Of a DNA stretch of 64,000 nt, positions 37,062 through 45,142 are shown one piece after another (positions within the stretch are counted from its first letter, which is position 1; the number at the start of each line of letters is the position of its first letter). The notes under the pieces were generated by a model. It did no database searches, was not told the origin of the DNA, and saw only the letters and a list, made by a program, of their open reading frames with translations. Source of the stretch: Nocardia brasiliensis IFM 10847 (GTDB lineage: Bacteria; Actinomycetota; Actinomycetes; Mycobacteriales; Mycobacteriaceae); NCBI RefSeq assembly GCF_000710915.1, contig NZ_BAUA01000175.1, positions 20,114 through 84,113 of the forward strand, in the 5' to 3' direction. The position numbers and the translations under genes were made by a program.

Positions 37062-37798
37062 CGCCAGCCGCCGTCCACGGCGAGTGTCGCCCCGGTGCAG
37101 AATCCGGACTCAGCGCCCGCGAAGAACATTGCGGCGCCGACGATTTCGCTGGGCTCGCCGACGCGGCGCTGTGCGTTGACGGTGCCGATCGCCGCGCGGA
37201 CCTCGGGCGTCCAGGCCTTCGAGATATCGGTCGCGAACGCACCGGGCTGAATCGTGTTGACCCGCACGGTCGGTCCGAAGGTCTGCGCGAGACCGACCGT
37301 GAGCGTGTTCAATCCGGCCTTGGCCGCGGCGTAGGGGAGCGCGTGCGGTGCGGGCCGGGCCGCCTCGATCGAGGAGATGTTGATGATCGACCCGCCGCCG
37401 TCGGCCGCCATCCGGGTACCGATCAGTGCCGAAAGACGAAATGGGCCTTTGAGATTCACGCCGATCACCTTGTCGAACAGTGCCTCCGACACCTGATCGA
37501 GGCTCGGGTAGAGCGGCGAGAGCCCGGCGTTGTTGACCAGCACGTCGACCCGCCCGAACTTCTCGTAGACCGTCTCGACCAGCGTGTCGCACTGCGACCA
37601 GTCGCTGACGTTGCACGCCACCGGCAGCGCGCGCCTGCCGTGGGTGTCGCGCACCTCGTCGGCCAGCGCGACGCATCCGTCGAGTTTGCGACTGGCGATA
37701 ACCACGTCCGCGCCCGCCGCCGCGAACGCGAGCACCATCTCCCGGCCGAGTCCCCGGCTGCCCCCGGTGACCACGACGACCTTGTCCTCGAGCGACAC
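37058..37798 (-). CDS. SDR-family oxidoreductase
   Basis: A 246-residue classical SDR. TGGSRGLG (11-18), NNAG, Ser143, Tyr156 and Lys160 (YAAAK) are all intact, and the end reads AVDGGWR. It is the first gene of the operon. GTG 37798 follows GGGAG. NAD(P)-dependent alcohol/ketone conversion, substrate not known. It is the promoter-proximal gene under the palindromic operator. Confidence 0.88.
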   Translation of the reverse strand: MSLEDKVVVVTGGSRGLGREMVLAFAAAGADVVIASRKLDGCVALADEVRDTHGRRALPVACNVSDWSQCDTLVETVYEKFGRVDVLVNNAGLSPLYPSLDQVSEALFDKVIGVNLKGPFRLSALIGTRMAADGGGSIINISSIEAARPAPHALPYAAAKAGLNTLTVGLAQTFGPTVRVNTIQPGAFATDISKAWTPEVRAAIGTVNAQRRVGEPSEIVGAAMFFAGAESGFCTGATLAVDGGWR

Positions 37799-37819
37799 AC
37801 GCTCTCCCGTCGATCAGAA

Positions 37820-37839
37820 AATGTTCCGATCAGTACATT
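37820..37839. promoter_or_regulatory. TetR-type operator of the SDR-ADH operon
   Basis: A 20-bp imperfect palindrome AATGTTCCGATCAGTACATT with eight of ten base pairs symmetric, 22 bases before the SDR start. It lies in the only AT-rich part of the spacer. It is probably bound by the TetR protein encoded in the operon. Confidence 0.6.
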
Positions 37840-38043
37840 AAATCGCGCGGCCGATACAATCAAGGGCATGTTCGGCCGACCGCCGACACGCTGTGCCGCG
37901 CCGAGTGATCTACCCCGCTTCATCGGCGCGCCGGAACATATCGGCGAGACGCCACGTTCGACCCGGAACAGGGTGGTATCACTACCCACGGGTAACATCG
38001 ATGCGTCTTTTCCCACCCGGCTTTCTCAGAAGTGAGGCAGTAG

Positions 38044-40221
38044 ATGACAGAGCGGATTCAGGTCGGCGGGCTTCAGGTGGCCAGCGTTCTCCACGAGTTC
38101 ATCGAGAACGAGGCGCTTCCCGGAACCGGCGTAGATTCCGCCGCGTTCTGGGCCGGTGCCGAGCAGGTCATCAACGACCTCGCGCCGCGCAACCGCGCGT
38201 TGCTCGCCGAACGCGACGAGATCCAGGGCAAGGTCGACGCCTGGCATGCCGAGCACCCCGGCGCGAACTACGACAAGGCCGCCTACAAGAACTTCCTGAG
38301 CGAGATCGGCTACCTGCGCCCCGAGCCCGCCGATTTCCAGATCAGCACGCAGAACGTGGACGACGAGATCGCCACCACCGCGGGCCCGCAGCTCGTGGTG
38401 CCGGTGATGAACGCGCGCTTCGCGATCAACGCGGCCAACGCCCGCTGGGGTTCGCTCTACGACGCGCTCTACGGCACCGACGCCATCTCCGAGGCGAACG
38501 GCGCGGAAAAGGGCAAGAGCTACAACAAGGTTCGCGGCGACAAGGTCATCGAGTGGGCGCGCAACTTCCTCGACGACGCCGCGACCCTGATCACCGGTTC
38601 GCACATCGGCTCCACCTCGTACAAGATCGTCGACGGTGAGCTCGAGGTCGGCCTCGAGGACGGCACCGAGATCGGGCTCGCCGATCCGTCGCAGCTGGTC
38701 GGTTACCTCGGCGATCCGGACGCGCCGACCTCGGTGCTGCTGAAGCACAACGGCCTGCACATCGAGATCCAGATCGATGCGGACTCCCCGATCGGCAGCA
38801 CCGACACCGCCGGCGTGAAGGATCTGGTGCTGGAGTCCGCGGTCACCACGATCATGGACTTCGAGGACTCGGTCGCCGCGGTCGACGCCGAGGACAAGGT
38901 GCTCTGCTACCACAACTGGCTCGGCCTGATGAAGGGCGATCTGAGCGAGCAGGTGAGCAAGGGCGACCAGACCTTCACCCGCACCATGAACCCGGATCGG
39001 GTCTACACCGCGCTCGACGGCAGCGAGCTCGTGCTGCACGGCCGTTCGCTGCTGTTCGTGCGCAACGTCGGTCACCTGATGACCAGCGACGCCATCCTCG
39101 ACGCCGAAGGCAACGAGGTGCCAGAGGGCATCCTCGACGGCCTGGTCACCTCACTCATCGCGACGCACTCGCTGCGCGGCGACACCGAACTGAAGAACAG
39201 CCGCACCGGCTCGGTCTACATCGTGAAGCCGAAGATGCACGGCCCCGACGAGGTCGCGTTCACCAACGAGCTGTTCGGCCGGATCGAGGACGTGCTCGGC
39301 GTGCCGCGCAACACCCTCAAGGTCGGCATCATGGACGAGGAGCGCCGCACCACGGTGAACCTCAAGGCTTGTATCCAGGCTGCCGCCGAACGCGTGGTGT
39401 TCATCAACACCGGCTTCCTCGACCGCACCGGCGACGAGATCCACACCTCCATGGAGGCCGGGCCGATGGTCCGCAAGGCCGAGATGAAGGGCCAGCAGTG
39501 GATCAAGTCCTACGAGGACTGGAACGTCGACACCGGCCTGGCCACCGGGCTGCCCGGTAAGGCGCAGATCGGCAAGGGCATGTGGGCCATGCCGGACCTG
39601 ATGGCCGACATGCTGGTGCAGAAGATCGGCCACCCCAAGGCCGGCGCCAACACCGCGTGGGTGCCCTCGCCCACCGCCGCCACCCTGCACGCGACCCACT
39701 ACCACCAGGTCAACGTGCTCGACCGGCAGCAGGAAATCCTGAAGGGCGGCCCGCGGGCCACCGTCGACCAGATCCTGGAGATCCCGCTCGCCGCGGCCCC
39801 GAACTGGTCGGCCGAGGAGAAGCAGCAGGAGCTGGACAACAACTCCCAGTCCATCCTCGGCTACGTGGTGCGCTGGATCGACCAGGGCGTCGGCTGCTCC
39901 AAGGTGCCCGACATCGAAGACGTCGCGCTCATGGAAGACCGTGCCACCCTTCGCATTTCCAGCCAGCTGATGGCGAACTGGCTGCGCCACGGCATCGTCA
40001 CCGCCGACGAGGTGGTGGCCAGCCTGGAACGGATGGCGCCGATCGTCGACCGGCAGAACGCCGGCGACCGCAACTACCGCCCGCTGTCCCCGGACTTCGC
40101 AGGCAGCATCGCCTTCCAAGCCGCCAAGGAGCTGATCCTCGAGGGGACCAAGCAGCCCAACGGTTACACCGAGCCGATCCTGCATCGGCGTCGGCGGGAA
40201 GCCAAGGCTGCTTGCAAGTGA
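38044..40221 (+). CDS. glcB: Malate synthase G
   Basis: A 725-residue enzyme that condenses glyoxylate and acetyl-CoA to malate in the glyoxylate shunt. The Mg-binding Glu274-Asp275 lie in TTIMDFEDSVAAVDAEDK. The acetyl-CoA side is seen in VVFINTGFLDRTGDEIHTSMEAGPM, and the base region is RWIDQGVGCSKVPDIEDVALMEDRATLRISSQ. Length fits the 741-residue M. tuberculosis GlcB. The ATG has GAGGCAG upstream. It is a single gene, ended by a GC hairpin, and would support growth on fatty acids and sterols. Confidence 0.96.
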   Translation: MTERIQVGGLQVASVLHEFIENEALPGTGVDSAAFWAGAEQVINDLAPRNRALLAERDEIQGKVDAWHAEHPGANYDKAAYKNFLSEIGYLRPEPADFQISTQNVDDEIATTAGPQLVVPVMNARFAINAANARWGSLYDALYGTDAISEANGAEKGKSYNKVRGDKVIEWARNFLDDAATLITGSHIGSTSYKIVDGELEVGLEDGTEIGLADPSQLVGYLGDPDAPTSVLLKHNGLHIEIQIDADSPIGSTDTAGVKDLVLESAVTTIMDFEDSVAAVDAEDKVLCYHNWLGLMKGDLSEQVSKGDQTFTRTMNPDRVYTALDGSELVLHGRSLLFVRNVGHLMTSDAILDAEGNEVPEGILDGLVTSLIATHSLRGDTELKNSRTGSVYIVKPKMHGPDEVAFTNELFGRIEDVLGVPRNTLKVGIMDEERRTTVNLKACIQAAAERVVFINTGFLDRTGDEIHTSMEAGPMVRKAEMKGQQWIKSYEDWNVDTGLATGLPGKAQIGKGMWAMPDLMADMLVQKIGHPKAGANTAWVPSPTAATLHATHYHQVNVLDRQQEILKGGPRATVDQILEIPLAAAPNWSAEEKQQELDNNSQSILGYVVRWIDQGVGCSKVPDIEDVALMEDRATLRISSQLMANWLRHGIVTADEVVASLERMAPIVDRQNAGDRNYRPLSPDFAGSIAFQAAKELILEGTKQPNGYTEPILHRRRREAKAACK

Positions 40222-40272
40222 GTGACGTTCAGTGATTGAAAAGTAGCTGTCAGCAGCTCTTTTCTCGTTCGG

Positions 40273-40307
40273 GGCCCCGCGCTGGAGACATCCGGCGCGG
40301 GGCCTTT
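40273..40307 (+). terminator. Hairpin terminator after glcB
   Basis: Perfect 10-bp arms GGCCCCGCGC (40273-40282) and complement (40295-40304), 12-base loop, then TTT. Confidence 0.8.
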
Positions 40308-40336
40308 CCACAAACGGGACGGCTTCGACGGTGCCG

Positions 40337-40450
40337 TCAGCGGGCGCTCGGGTTTTCGGCGTGTGCGATTGCCTCGATCAGCTTCTGGCGCACCCGGGCG
40401 GGTACGTAGCTTCCGTCGGTATGGTTCCCTAGTTCGGTGGCCGGGGTCCT
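40337..40450 (-). pseudogene. Possible 3' remnant of an unidentified gene
   Basis: Immediately after the P450 stop, a second frame with strongly coding-like GC3 reads TELGNHTDGSYVPARVRQK, continues LIEAIAHAENPSAR, and ends at TGA (40337-40339). The frame has no sensible start codon: it is open only about 17 codons further back, to a stop inside the P450 end. It looks like the C-terminal stub of a lost gene. I do not recognise the family. Confidence 0.35.
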
Positions 40451-40454
40451 GCGG

Positions 40455-41660
40455 TCACACGTCCCAGGTGACCGGGAGGCTCTTCACTCCGAAGATGTCC
40501 GCGGTTTCCGGCCGCAGGGCGACCTCGTCGGCCGGTACGGCCAGGCGCAGTGTGGGGAATCTGTTGATCAGGGCGGGGAACGCGACGCGCATTTCGACGC
40601 GGGCGAGCTGCGCTCCCAGGCAGTGGTGGGCCCCGTGGCCGAAGGCAAGGTGTGCGCCGGCGCGCCTGTGGATATCGAACGCGTGGGGATCGGCGAAGCG
40701 CTCGGGGTCGTGATCGGCGGTGTGGTACGACGCGATCACCACCTGCCCTGCCTTGATCGTGTGGCCGGCCAGCTCGACGTCTTCCAGCGCTGTCCTCATG
40801 GAGGTCTTGGCGACGCTCAGATATCGCAGCAATTCCTCCACCGCCTGGTCGGTGAGCCCAGGATCGGCGCGCAGTGCGGCGAGCTGGTCCGGGTGACGCA
40901 GGAGCGCGAAGGTACCCAGTGCCAGCATGTTCGCGGTGGTGTCCAAGCCGGCCGCCAGCAGAACCAGGGCCATGCCCCGCAGTTCCTCATCGGTCAGATC
41001 GGTGTGGGTGAGCTCGCTGAGCACGTCGTCAGTGGGGTTCGCGCGCTTGGCGGCGACCAGTTCGGTGAGGTACCCGTAGGTCGCGGTCACCGCCGCCATC
41101 AGGTCCTCGTCGCTGATCTCCCCGCTCATGAACGACTCCACGTTGTCCTGGAAGGAACCCCTGTCTTCGTAGGGCACCCCGAGCAGTTCACAGATCATGA
41201 CGGCGGGAATGGGTCTGGCGAACGTCGCCAACAGGTCGGTCGGCGGCCCGGCCGTCTCCATGGCGTCGAGCCGGTCGGCGGTGATCTGCTCGACGCGTTC
41301 GGTGAGCAGACGCATACGCCGTGCGGTGAACTTGCTCGCCAGCGGTTTCCGGTAGCGCCCGTGCTGCGGTTCGTCCATGAGCAGGAACTCACCAGGCGCC
41401 GCCGGCGGGATCTCGAAGCCCGAGTAGTCGATAGTCGGGTGGAGCATGAGCTCCTTGCGCGAACTGAATCGCGAGTCGGACAGGATCGACCGGACCAGCT
41501 CGTATCCGGTAACCAGCCAGCCGGGTTTTCCGCCGGGGAAGGTGTAGTGGCTGATCGGGCCGTGTCGACGTGCCTCGATCAGCTCGGCCGGCGGAACGAA
41601 CGGACAGCCGGGCTGACGCGCCACCGGTAGTGCGGCGATCGTGTGGAGCGCTTTGCTCAT
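40455..41660 (-). CDS. Cytochrome P450
   Basis: A 401-residue class I bacterial P450 mono-oxygenase. The I-helix reads AAGLDTTANM, the K-helix ExxR is present in EELLRY, and the heme loop FGHGAHHCLGAQLAR has Cys347. It needs an external ferredoxin and reductase, neither of which is encoded nearby. ATG 41660 is eight bases after AAGGGA; ATG 41666 is too close to it. A strong promoter (TTGCTT-17-TATAGT) precedes it. It is the only one of the three P450 genes here with all canonical motifs. Confidence 0.92.
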   Translation of the reverse strand: MSKALHTIAALPVARQPGCPFVPPAELIEARRHGPISHYTFPGGKPGWLVTGYELVRSILSDSRFSSRKELMLHPTIDYSGFEIPPAAPGEFLLMDEPQHGRYRKPLASKFTARRMRLLTERVEQITADRLDAMETAGPPTDLLATFARPIPAVMICELLGVPYEDRGSFQDNVESFMSGEISDEDLMAAVTATYGYLTELVAAKRANPTDDVLSELTHTDLTDEELRGMALVLLAAGLDTTANMLALGTFALLRHPDQLAALRADPGLTDQAVEELLRYLSVAKTSMRTALEDVELAGHTIKAGQVVIASYHTADHDPERFADPHAFDIHRRAGAHLAFGHGAHHCLGAQLARVEMRVAFPALINRFPTLRLAVPADEVALRPETADIFGVKSLPVTWDV

Positions 41661-41717
41661 GCTCATTTCCCTTGCAGCAGAAGGTATTTGACGACTCTTA
41701 GCAGTCATCGAGAACTC

Positions 41718-41746
41718 ACTATAAGCATATGTATACGTAGAAGCAA
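41718..41746 (-). promoter_or_regulatory. Sigma-A-type promoter of the P450 gene
   Basis: On the minus strand TTGCTT (41746-41741), a 17-base spacer and TATAGT (41723-41718), about 58 bases before the P450 start. The spacer contains CATATG and GTATAC palindromes, which may be an operator. Unusually AT-rich for the window. Confidence 0.6.
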
Positions 41747-42315
41747 GTCTAGCTGTCATGATCGCCTGGCGGTCACGCCCGGCTGGCGTCTCGCTAACGG
41801 TCTGCAGTGGATCGCCCGACGATGACCGGATCTGGGCGCTTGCCGTCGTTGCTCGCGCGCGGTCCCGGTAGGGGTTTGCGGGCGCGGCCGCGGCGGCGTA
41901 GAACACCGCGTCTGCGGTCGGTGAATTTCCCGAGTTGCCGGTGCCGGAGATTTGCCGTGACCTACGGTTCGGGCTGCGGACGCTGCTCGAGATCAGTATG
42001 CTCGAACGCGCTTCATCGAAACATGCTGTAGTCGAACATATTTGGATGTACCGGTCGGTTTGTCTCGGGGCCGGTCAGCTATGGGCGCACGAGCAGGGAG
42101 GCGCAACGTGTCACGGTCTTGCCGGCCACGCGGCTCGGGTCTTTCTCCGGAACTCGTGCGGTTTCGCTTGCTACCTGTGTGCTGACGCTGCTCTCTGCGA
42201 TCTCCGATTCGGCCGCCGGCAGTCGATCCGGTTTGCTTACGGACGGCTTCCGGACATGTAAGACCCCGCTGCTGTGTGAATCTCGTCAACTCAGACTGTC
42301 CGAGGAGTGCTTGTC
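41747..42315. other. Intergenic spacer between P450 genes
   Basis: About 570 bases with no convincing gene. The open frames in it, up to 108 codons, have odd composition and no recognisable domain or ribosome-binding site. It must hold the promoter of the plus-strand CYP157-like gene. I see no clear repeat or hairpin apart from scattered TCGAAC half-sites at about 42001-42036. Confidence 0.5.
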
Positions 42316-42414
42316 ATGGCCACCTTATCCGCTGCCGCACGACCGACGACCGAGCGTACTTGCCTGCTAGCCGATCTGCCGGCGGCGCCGCCCAGCGACC
42401 GTCCTCGCGCGTGA
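42316..42414 (+). CDS. 32-residue leader ORF overlapping the P450-like gene
   Basis: ATG 42316 follows GAGGAG by eight bases, the best ribosome-binding site before this gene. The 32-residue product (MATLSAAARPTTERTCLLAD...) ends in a TGA that overlaps the GTG of the P450-like frame (GTGA). Either a real leader peptide couples translation, or this is the true N-terminus of the P450 separated by a one-base frameshift. The encoded sequence reads like a P450 N-terminal tail, so the second is quite possible. Confidence 0.45.
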   Translation: MATLSAAARPTTERTCLLADLPAAPPSDRPRA

Positions 42415-43595
42415 CGCTGCACACGCCGGAGTTCGCGGCGGATCCACACAGCATGTACGCGGCCATGCGCGACAATCACGGTTCACTGGTTCCATTGGAA
42501 CTGGCGCCGGGGGTGCCCGCGACGCTGATCATCGGTTATCGGGAAGCACTACAGGTGCTGGGCGACCCGGTGCATTTTCCGGCCGACTCGCGGGCGTGGG
42601 AGTCCGGTCGCACCGGGGTGTGTCCGGTTTTGCCCACCGTGGGATGGCGCTCCGGCACGCCGCAGACCGGTGAGGCGGAGTACGCGCAATACCGCAGCAC
42701 CACAACGGCTTGTCTGAACCAGATCGATCTGTATGCGCTGCGCGTCGCGGTCGAGCGCGTCGCAGCGGAGTTGATCGATAGCTTCTGCGAGGCCGGCTCG
42801 GCCGACCTGCTCGCCGAGTACGCCATTCCGCTGACCGTCGAGATAGTCCACGACGTGCTGGGGTTCGGGCCCGAGAGCGGCCGCAAAGCGTTCTCCGCGC
42901 TGGTCGCGTTGCGCAACGCCGCCGACGCGGTATCGGTGGCGGCGAGCGAGAATATGGTGCGAGCGGCGATCGCGGAAGCGGTGGCCGCGAAGCGGGTGGC
43001 GCCGAGCGCTGACGTCATATCGTGGCTGGTCCAGCACGGCGCCTATGCGCACGAGAACGAGTTGGTCGAGCAGATCGCCACGCTGTACGTGACCGGCACC
43101 GAGCCGACCTGGAACTTGATCGCGAACACAGTGCTGCTGCTGGCAACCGATGACCGGTTCGGCGGCGAACTGCTGGGCGGGGCCCTGTCCATCCGGGACG
43201 CGATCGACGAGGTGCTCTTCACCGATCCGCCGGTAGCGAATTCGTGCTTCAGCTATCCGCGTCAACTGCAGATCGTGGGCGACACCTGGCTGCCGGTGGA
43301 TCAACCGGTACTCATCAGCCTGGCCGCCTGTAATGCCGACCCGGCCGCGGCCGATGGTGACCGGATGGGCAACCGTTCGCATCTGTCCTGGGGTGCGGGC
43401 GCGCATTCGTGCCCGGCCCAGTCGGTGGCGATGGTCATCGTGCAGGAAGCGCTCGATCAGTTGCTCGATGCGCTTCCGGACGTCAGCTTGGCCGTTCCGG
43501 ACACCGAATTACATTGGCGGGCAGGCGGTTTCCATCGCGCGCTGGCTCGTCTTCCGGTGCGGTTTCCGCCGTCGCCGCCGCTGAATCTCGGCTGA
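42411..43595 (+). CDS. Atypical P450-like protein A (CYP157 type, ExxF)
   Basis: A 394-residue cytochrome P450-fold protein. The heme-ligand Cys is 334 in LSWGAGAHSCPAQ. The I-helix reads YVTGTEPTWNL. The K-helix, where P450s have ExxR, reads AIDEVLFTDPP, so the invariant Arg is Phe. EFAADPHSMY, GVPATLIIGYREAL and the terminal FHRALARLPVRFPP match the Streptomyces CYP157-like class, whose member CYP157C1 is known to lack ExxR. It starts at GTG 42411, overlapping a leader ORF. It is a diverged paralogue of the gene at 43705. Whether it is a catalyst is open. Confidence 0.78.
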   Translation: MTLHTPEFAADPHSMYAAMRDNHGSLVPLELAPGVPATLIIGYREALQVLGDPVHFPADSRAWESGRTGVCPVLPTVGWRSGTPQTGEAEYAQYRSTTTACLNQIDLYALRVAVERVAAELIDSFCEAGSADLLAEYAIPLTVEIVHDVLGFGPESGRKAFSALVALRNAADAVSVAASENMVRAAIAEAVAAKRVAPSADVISWLVQHGAYAHENELVEQIATLYVTGTEPTWNLIANTVLLLATDDRFGGELLGGALSIRDAIDEVLFTDPPVANSCFSYPRQLQIVGDTWLPVDQPVLISLAACNADPAAADGDRMGNRSHLSWGAGAHSCPAQSVAMVIVQEALDQLLDALPDVSLAVPDTELHWRAGGFHRALARLPVRFPPSPPLNLG

Positions 43596-43704
43596 GACCG
43601 ATCACGCGGATGCGCTGAGCCGCCGCCGGGCCGCTCAGCGTATCCGATCTACCCGCGAAAGCTGTTTCCAGCCAACGGGTTTCAGCATTCCGCGGCGGCG
43701 GCTG

Positions 43705-44955
43705 TCACACCGGCAACGGCGCAGTGGGCGGGAACACCACCGGCAACGTGGTCAATGCTCGATGGAAGGGGCCGGGCCGCCACACGAGCTCCTCTGGGGC
43801 GACCGCGAGCTGCAACTCCGGGAGCACATCCAGGAGTTGATCGATGACCTCCTGCGCGAGCAGGATGCCGTACGGACGAGCGTGCGCGGGACAGGCGTGC
43901 GGACCTGTGCTGAACGCCAGATTCCAGCCGTTGTCCAGAAACTCTCCGGTGTTCATCTCCGGATCGGTGTTGCAGGCCGCCATGCTCACGATGACCGGTT
44001 GATTCGCGGGCAGCCAGACGCCCTCGATGATGATCGGCTGGCGGGGATAGGTGATGCAGTAGTTCGCCATCGGCGGGTCGGTGGCCAGCCGCTCGTCGAG
44101 CGCGGTCCTGGTCGAGAGCGGGCAGCCGTTGTCGACGGTGGTGAACCGGGAATCGGTCAGCATCAGCAGCAGCGTGTTGGCTACGAGGTTCAGCGGCGGT
44201 TCGACACCGGCCGCGAACAGCAGGACCAACTGATGCACCATCTCCTCGTCGGACAATTCGGCGGAATGCTGGACCAGTCTCGTGGTGACGTCGTCGGCCG
44301 GGTGCGCCCGCTTCAACGCGGTGAGGTCGAGCAACGCGGCGCCCATGATCGCGTTCACCGTTTCGGTGTCCACGCCGTCGAACATCGCCGCGCTGGCCTT
44401 GGCGACTCGCTCGCCGATGTCCGGGGGACAGCCGAGCACCTCGCAGAAGACCGAAAAGACCAGCGGGAGGACGTATTGACTCAGTACGTCGGCGTTCCCG
44501 TCACGGCAGAACGTGTTGATGATCGGTACGGCGGACCTTTCCACAATGGAGCGCAGGAAGTTGAGGTCCATTCCAGCCAACGCGTCGTTCAGAGCAGTGC
44601 GGTAGCGCGTGTGCTCCGCGCCGCTGGTGCGGATCGCGTTGGGCCGGTATTCGATCATCGGCATGATCGGGATATCGGCCGGCACCGTTTTCTGCCAGAT
44701 GCTCGGGTCGGCGGGAAAATGCTCGGAGTCGTTGAGGATTCGCACGGCGGTGCGGTATTTGACAACCAGGGTTGCCGGCACCCCTGGCCACATCTCCACC
44801 GGGACCAAGGAACCGTAGTTCTCCCGCATCTGGCGGTAGAACCGGTGCGGATCGGCGGCAAATTCTTCGCTGCAGATCGCGATTCGAGGACCGGTGAACT
44901 CGATCGACGGGGTCGAGACGGTGGTAGAGCCCTGAAGCGTGTGCTGCGGATGCAC
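43705..44955 (-). CDS. Atypical P450-like protein B (CYP157 type, ExxA)
   Basis: A 416-residue P450-fold protein and paralogue of the gene at 42411, in opposite orientation. The heme-ligand Cys is 355 in LAFSTGPHACPAH. The I-helix is FAAGVEPPLNLVANT. The K-helix reads ALDERLATDPPMAN, so ExxR has become ExxA. EEFAADPHRFYRQMRENYGSLVPVE and GVPATLVVKYRTAVRIL match paralogue A. GTG 44955 follows AAGGAG by seven bases. A perfect inverted repeat overlaps its promoter. No redox partner lies nearby. Confidence 0.78.
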   Translation of the reverse strand: MHPQHTLQGSTTVSTPSIEFTGPRIAICSEEFAADPHRFYRQMRENYGSLVPVEMWPGVPATLVVKYRTAVRILNDSEHFPADPSIWQKTVPADIPIMPMIEYRPNAIRTSGAEHTRYRTALNDALAGMDLNFLRSIVERSAVPIINTFCRDGNADVLSQYVLPLVFSVFCEVLGCPPDIGERVAKASAAMFDGVDTETVNAIMGAALLDLTALKRAHPADDVTTRLVQHSAELSDEEMVHQLVLLFAAGVEPPLNLVANTLLLMLTDSRFTTVDNGCPLSTRTALDERLATDPPMANYCITYPRQPIIIEGVWLPANQPVIVSMAACNTDPEMNTGEFLDNGWNLAFSTGPHACPAHARPYGILLAQEVIDQLLDVLPELQLAVAPEELVWRPGPFHRALTTLPVVFPPTAPLPV

Positions 44956-45008
44956 TGACGTCTCCTTGGTATCGGTTTCGCCAGCATCGTACCCGCGACG
45001 GGCCAGGA

Positions 45009-45047
45009 AATAAATCGCAATCTTGTTAGCTGTCAACAAGATTGCGA
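45009..45047 (-). promoter_or_regulatory. Promoter of P450-like B overlapped by a 13-bp inverted repeat
   Basis: Perfect arms TCGCAATCTTGTT (45015-45027) and AACAAGATTGCGA (45035-45047) flank a 7-base spacer. On the minus strand TTGACA (45036-45031), 16 bases and TTTATT (45014-45009) form a good promoter, whose -35 sits in the repeat. A dimeric repressor here would block transcription of P450-like B, whose start is 54 bases on. Confidence 0.7.
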
Positions 45048-45142
45048 CTGCGCTGCGGATTCGGGCATACCTGGCACGCGGATGCGGCCGCGTAGCCCGA
45101 GCGGGGCGCCGCGGCCGCATCGATTGCCCCGCAGGGCCGGGA

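Noticed and set aside
41935..42261. A 108-codon plus-strand frame between the P450 genes
   Set aside because: No ribosome-binding site, no domain, and odd composition with many Cys/His; most likely chance.
42411..44955. A conservon (kinase, Roadblock, DUF742, GTPase) that usually accompanies CYP157
   Set aside because: No such genes are seen on either strand within the island.
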